A stretch of 64,000 nt of DNA from Heracleum sosnowskyi (lineage: Eukaryota > Streptophyta > Magnoliopsida > Apiales > Apiaceae), in assembly GCA_030848705.1 (NCBI GenBank), contig CM061236.1:57679481-57743480 (forward strand), read 5' to 3'. The notes below the pieces were generated by a model. That model worked only from the letters and a program-made list of their open reading frames with translations, ran no database searches and was not told the DNA's origin. Position 1 is the stretch's first letter; every line of letters begins with the position of its first letter. The translations under genes and the position numbers were made by a program. Shown here piece by piece: positions 59,162 through 64,000 of this stretch.

Positions 59162-61369
59162 ATGGCCGGAGAATTTATCGTAACTAAGACTAATCATGTC
59201 TCGTATCAGAATGTGCAATCCATTACGAACTTACAGTTTCGTGCATGGGCACAATTTCTGAACACACGTTCTTTAGTGGCATATGCACTGAGTACTCCGG
59301 CGGTCCTTTGCATTGATCAATTGACTGATCTGTACACTACAGCCACTGACACATCAGAGAATAATGTAAGTGCCTTCAGTTTTGTTGTGCCAAGGGGCAG
59401 AGCAATAAGGGTGACAGAACATAACGTTAATAGGGTTTTACATTTTCCAACAAAAAACCTTATCCCTGATCCCAATACTGAAGAAATACATGTTTTCTTC
59501 ACTCTCATTAGAAGTCAACAACCTAACTTCTTTGTGGGAGAGTTCCTAAAGCATTACCTGACCAAGCCATGGAATTTTTTCTTTCACACTTTAATCCTTG
59601 TTTTTACTGTTAAGCTTACAAATCTGCATGGAATTCCTCTGTTTCTTCGAAAAATAGGGTTTTCTATTGCCAACAATAGGCATATAAACATTGGAAAGCT
59701 TGTGATTGATCATATTATTTTATGCATGGGACCACTGGATGAAAGAACATGCATAGATGATGTGCTTTGTTTCTATCCTAGGTTCCTACAGCTAATTCTG
59801 AATGATGTGTTAACAGATGAAGAGCGGGAGACCTTTGAAGGTGTGGAGACCATGGAGTGCATGAAGATGAAGAGCAATGCCATAACAACTCTGATAAAGA
59901 AGAATCATCTTCCAGGGGTGCCTGCTGTTCTGACTGATTATATAAGAACGGTACCCCTACCACTTCTACCCCCAGGGGAACATGTAAATGAAGGTAATAT
60001 CCCTGAACCTGTTGTGGCTCCACAACCTCAACCCATGGATGTTGATCCAGAGCCCTTAGTGGCCATTCTTGTCCAAGAGATTGCAAACCCACAATCTCTA
60101 ACCACGGTCATAGAGCCTTTGGACGAGCCAAATGAAACCATAAACGAACCTCCTTCCCCTACTATACCCAACATACAGACATCCTTGAGTGTAGAGGGAG
60201 ATAGTGCCTCAGAAGCACCACATAAGGATATACGCCATTCAACAACAGCTCTGCCTTTCTCTAAAAGTAGAAGACTAGAAAACGAGGCAACTGTTGAAAC
60301 TTCATTTCAAACCTCCAAAGAGCCCTTCACAGATTTTTCTGATGCTGATTGGGCTACACTAACCAAAGCTATATCTGAACCTATAGCTCAATCAAGCAAG
60401 GATGAATTGACGGAAGCAACTGGTGTTCCGACCATTTTACGGTCAGGTTCACTGGTTGAAGGTTCTAAGAACCAAGAGTCTTCACAGACGTTGAGAGAAC
60501 GTTCTGACCTAAATGCACAATCTAAAGGGTCATTGCCTAGCTCCCCAGATGGAACATATCTGGATCCTGCGGGTAAAGGGTCTGACGTAGGTGCAAATCG
60601 GCAACTCGGTGACAATGAATCAATTTTAATTGAGGAGTTAACTGAGGAAAAGTCTTCACAGACTTTAGAGGGAGTTTCAGGATCTCTGCTGTTAATAGAG
60701 CCTGATTCTAGCCTCCTAAAGATTCAAACTCTAGATCCTACAAAGGATACATCATCTACGGATGATCAGCAACTTGGTATATCCAAGGACGGGGACTTGC
60801 GAAGCCCCATTGCACCACCGGTGACCTCCTTAAGGATGGCTACGGTGAATTCTGATGCAGGTACAACTAGCACAAAGGGAATGAGTGAAACAAAAACACA
60901 TACACCTGGCCTGAGTGGGAAAGGAAAGATGAGTGAAACACCAACAGAAACGTTGAGTGAACACCCAGAGCCAAATGTGAGGAGTGACACCCAAACCCTT
61001 ACAAACATTGATGATTTGCTACGACCTACAGACAGAGAGCTACAGGTACAATCCACTCTCAAGGAGATGACAGTCCATGATCGTGAAGGAAATACACTAT
61101 TCAAGGTTCCACTGAGACCTTCCTTTGACCAAGGGATCTCCTCCGGTCAAGCCAATGCTTCTTTAATGACTATTCAAGAGAAGGTTGACTTGGCTGCAGC
61201 TGATTCCAGAAGAACCTACAGGGTCTTAGGCAGTGCATCTGGCACTATAACAGGTACTAAACAGGCAGTGGACTCCTTGAGGAAGGAAGCAATGGAGGAA
61301 CTGGTCGACTTGAGAGGAGACGTCAAAGAACTGAAAGATGGATTCATGAATGAAGTATATACCCTATAG
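59162..61369 (+). pseudogene. Envelope-like ORF of element B, main part
   Basis: The start at 59162 (MAGEFIVTKTNHVSY) is supported by homology of residues 1-270 with the A3 N-terminal domain: KPWNFFFHTLILVF, KIGFSIANNRHINIGKLVID, YPRFLQLIL. Ser/Thr/Pro-rich low-complexity sequence follows. The ORF ends at a TAG (61367-61369) in place of a probable Gln codon; the frame is then open for a further 23 codons. No signal peptide or membrane segment is clear. Function unknown. Confidence 0.75.
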
Positions 61370-61433
61370 CAAGGACAAGAAGCTTTGAAAGAAGACGTTC
61401 TGGTTATCCGGTATGGTCAAGCACGGGTAAAAG

Positions 61434-62237
61434 ATGGCTTATAAAACTTTCTGTGGAGTTGAAGACGGATTAGAAGTCATCGACAATGCGGAGGTGGAAG
61501 TTATCATTCAGAACATCAAAAGTGCAAATCTTGAAGATCAGACTTACTTCACTGCATTGAGAAATTCTCTGATCTTTCTGAAAGCTGGGGTTAAAGCAAA
61601 TGGTGCCTGGAACATAGTGATCAATTTTCTTGAGAAAGGTACATTTGTGATTTCTACTAAGTTTTTCGAACAGAGAACATACACGGAACTGCAGGTGATG
61701 CTCATCAAGATACAAAGAACTACAAGGCTAAATGAACTGCTCCGTGAGCATGTTAAAGAAATCTTGATGAAGGTCAGTCCAGAGATTACTGAAGACCCTC
61801 CAATGGTTAGATTCATGACGAATGACTTGTTCAGAATCTGCTATTTGACGGAGGACAAGCTAAAAGATTATCCAAGTAACTATCTAATAACAGTGGAGAA
61901 GTATCTTAGATCCACTGGATTCACATCAACGGAGAAGGACAAAGCAGCAGACACTCTGAGAAGATTTCTAATGGAGAATGTTCCTTACAATAGGAAGAGA
62001 GTGGAGAGAGGATTGGAAGTGCGTCCCAGACTACCAAACATGCCAAAGCTAAACAAGAAAGATGTTAACATTGCATGGTTGTGGGCTGGAGTGGGACAAG
62101 AGGTTGAATATATTGGAAGACACATCAAAGGAGCAATCCTTAAACCTGGAGAACCACTGCACTATCCATCCGTGATTGATTATCAAGCTGCTAACTCCAA
62201 TCCTGTGATTGAAGAAGGTGAGATTGAGATGGACTGA
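61434..62237 (+). pseudogene. Envelope-like ORF of element B, C-terminal domain (separate frame)
   Basis: A 267-codon open segment beginning near MAYKTFCGVEDGLEVIDN. It is in a different frame from the preceding ORF, separated by a TAG and a small deletion. It carries NFLEKGTFVIST and YTELQVML, which match the conserved C-terminal domain of lineage A (YFLKDGTTFVLT, EELRYVLYL in A3). It is most likely the broken-off end of one original protein rather than an independent gene. A related sequence restarts at 63948 beyond the 3' LTR. Confidence 0.7.
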
Positions 62238-62458
62238 AGACTTGAAGCAAAGAACAAAAGAACTATCAACTCAGACTAGAGGAACAACTTCATTGTATAA
62301 AGTTTTAATGTTTTTTGAATTTTGAAATCTGGAAATGTATATATCTTATCCAGAATGCATTTAATATTATTAAGTTGTCTTACTTTAATTAGTTTCATGT
62401 TTCCTTAGGTAGTTGAGTTATCCTCGAGGTATTTGCTTGTTGAACTCTATACAATCAA

Positions 62459-62469
62459 ATAGGGGAGAT
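62459..62469 (+). other. Polypurine tract of element B
   Basis: ATAGGGGAGAT just before the LTR start TGTAAAGCATAATG. The interval 62238-62458 is non-coding. Confidence 0.85.
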
Positions 62470-63586
62470 TGTAAAGCATAATGTAATATAAGATGTAACA
62501 TAGATAACTACAACTCAATAAAGGACAAGACATACAATAATATTAACAGAAGCACAGGAATCCAGAATCAAAGAAGAAAAGGTAAACTCAAAAAATCGAA
62601 ATATGGTATGTATTCTTGAAGTCCGTAAACAGGTCACGGAAAGAAGTTCATGAAAATGTTCAAGCCTCAGTGACAACTAAAGAAACAAGACTTTCAAGAC
62701 TACAGAAGTATGTGAATGATTTAGGGTTAGTACCACAGGGTTCCAGTGATTTATTTGAAGCAACCAGATTGACAAAGGACTTATCAGCAGCATTGAATTG
62801 AAGACATAGAAGAATTGATAAAGTGTTATTCATCTGTGAACCAGACCAGTTGCACCAGTTGACAGCACGTAAAAAGATCAAGTTGTTTTATCGTCTCAGA
62901 AGAAATTGATTTAGTCTAAAACTAAACACCCTGAAACTCAAAAGATTTTATGAAAAGATCAAGGACAAAAAGAAAATGGTTCGATGGTTTTTCCTTTAGG
63001 AAAACTATTGAATTAGATAAATGGAATCTATTTAGAAAATCATTAATAAGTATTTGTCATTCGATAGTTTTATTTAAAAAACTATCGAATGGAAAAATAC
63101 TTTAATCCATTCGATGGTTTTCAATTTGAGGAGCAGGTGAAAAGGTGTTTGTTTGTCAGGTTGATTAGAAAATGGACGGCCAAGATTATTTGATTAATTT
63201 TGGTTCGATAGTTTTCTAATTGAATTCTACAATTAACAGAGGAAAGAAGTGGTGTCTTCTTCAGTTAAGAGGTTGATCACAGAAGCAATTACGAAGAGAG
63301 AGTTTGAGCCAGAGAGAAAATCAGAGAAATTAATATTGCTCAGAATTTTATCATTGTATTGATTGTGTATAACCTTGAACTCATTGAAGCTAATCTACAG
63401 ATTAGAATTGTAGCACCCCTTGAGGTTTATATTTATAAAAGGATATATTCCCCAACTCTTGTTTTGATTTGGTGCATTTGATTTCGTAGTTGAACTGAAT
63501 GATTTATCCGCGAACGAAATTAAAGAATTTGTGAGTATCGTATTCAACCCCCCCCCCCCCCCCTCTACGATACTTTGGACCTAACA
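62470..63586 (+). repeat. 3' LTR of element B (1117 bp)
   Basis: From TGTAAAGCATAATG to GGACCTAACA. TCGATGGTTTT/TCGATAGTTTT motifs and complements occur at about 62978-63210. A run of about 15 C lies near 63548-63563, where the 5' LTR has six. In the first 105 bases I count about 12 differences from the 5' LTR. Confidence 0.9.
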
Positions 63587-64000
63587 CAGTGAGACAATAC
63601 TAGATTGAAGACATTGTAGAGAAAGAAGTTGAAGAGGGATTTGAATTCATGCACGAGCAACAATCACCAGAAGAGCATGAACCATATTATCCAGAGCCAA
63701 TAGAACATCCTTTCTTGGATGATGATATGGAAGAAGCAAATCCTCTGTCACTTGAACAAGAAGCTGCCTTGGAAAGATTGAAAGCTGAAAAAGCAGAAAG
63801 AGATGCCAGGCAAGCTGAGAAGGAAACCCACCAAGCAGTTCTGAGGAGTGAAAAGATAAAGAGATTCAAGATGTATAATGAAGCAAGGAAGAAGAAGATG
63901 ATTGATTTGGCACAGAAACAAGGAAAAGATTGGGAGGTAGCTACAACACTTTCTGCGGAGTTGAAGACGGTTTAGAAGTCAACGAAAATGCTGAGGTGGA
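63587..64000 (+). pseudogene. Fragment of another B-like envelope-like ORF at the right edge
   Basis: Begins directly after the 3' LTR. The reading from about 63601 gives IEDIVEKEVEEGFEF, continuing through MHEQQSPEEHEPYY and a highly charged helical stretch (LERLKAEKAERDARQAEKE) to a stop at 63973-63975. In another frame NTFCGVEDGLEVNENAEV (from 63945) matches the 61434 ORF of element B. It is therefore a diverged relative of the B envelope-like gene, frameshifted by an apparent small insertion near 63945, and not the continuation of A3. Confidence 0.7.

Larger units (their letters stand above)
35627..63586 (+). mobile_element. Element B: Sirevirus-like copia retrotransposon, split and probably chimeric
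   Basis: The order is LTR, primer site, gag with two CCHC knuckles, protease, integrase, RT, RNase H, spacer, envelope-like ORFs, polypurine tract, LTR, all on the plus strand. It contains an inverted 1.9-kb foreign block (40096-42009) with a 215-bp duplication, and gypsy element D (43229-56329). Without these it would be about 12.7 kb. The flanks do not share a target duplication (GATGA on the left, CAGTG on the right) and its two LTRs differ at roughly one base in ten at their starts. Confidence 0.88.

Noticed and set aside
63548..63563. Long C run as a regulatory element
   Set aside because: It matches a shorter C run (six bases) at the same place in the other LTR and is most simply replication slippage or a sequencing length error.
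1..64000. CRISPR arrays, tRNA or rRNA genes, bacterial operons, integrated plant virus
   Set aside because: No regularly spaced identical repeats, no cloverleaf-type gene with its boxes, no ribosome-binding-site-led genes, and no caulimovirid or geminivirid coat, movement or Rep motifs were seen. The tRNA-like strings are the primer-binding sites of elements B and D.

Overview
This is plant nuclear repetitive DNA, probably from a eudicot although the sequence does not settle the species. Essentially all of it is transposable element. I see no intact host gene, no tRNA or rRNA gene and no bacterial feature. The evidence is several Ty1-copia polyproteins with YVDD reverse transcriptases, a Ty3-gypsy element with long repeats, two CACTA DNA transposons with 3-bp target duplications, and plant gene exons with GT-AG introns inside the CACTA elements.

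Layout. (1) 1-7229 (A1) and 7230-14539 (A2) are the 3' parts of two related Sirevirus-like copia elements in the same direction. Each has RT-RNase H, a small antisense ORF, a long envelope-like ORF, a polypurine tract and a 3' LTR. A1 ends directly against the pol gene of A2, and A2 ends against the post-pol spacer of a third relative, A3 (from 14540). This is best read as same-direction nested insertions whose left halves lie outside the window. (2) The envelope-like ORF of A3 (15881 to 35626) is split by a minus-strand copia element C (17716-28535, TSD GAACC) and by CACTA element 2 (30536-35110, TSD TGC). An LTR of C is itself split by CACTA element 1 (17819-22621, TSD AAA). (3) 35627-63586 is Sirevirus-like element B (LTR, gag, PR-INT-RT-RNase H, envelope-like ORFs, LTR). 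Its integrase carries an inverted 1.9-kb foreign block between 215-bp direct duplications. Its pol is further split by a 13.1-kb chromodomain gypsy element D (43229-56329, TSD AGAAA, LTRs of about 3.68 kb). (4) 63587-64000 is a piece of another B-like envelope ORF.

How the parts work. Pol copies the RNA and integrates the DNA. The envelope-like ORFs of lineages A, B, C and of the inverted block share a plan: a globular N-terminal domain, an acidic low-complexity region, a coiled coil (seen in A and the block), basic or RG-rich stretches (A), and a conserved C-terminal domain. No signal peptide or membrane segment is evident. The CACTA elements carry exons of host genes: RNA polymerase I largest subunit in element 1 and a PMT-type methyltransferase in element 2.

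The signals I find most worth following are: an antisense ORF with its own TATA box kept at the same place in three lineage-A copies; a short motif (AATCCTGAT or its complement) that saturates the LTR, spacer and envelope-like ORF of lineage A; a different motif (TCGATAGTTTT) that behaves similarly in lineage B; and gypsy element D, which has nearly identical LTRs around a dead coding region. Divergence figures are counts by eye.
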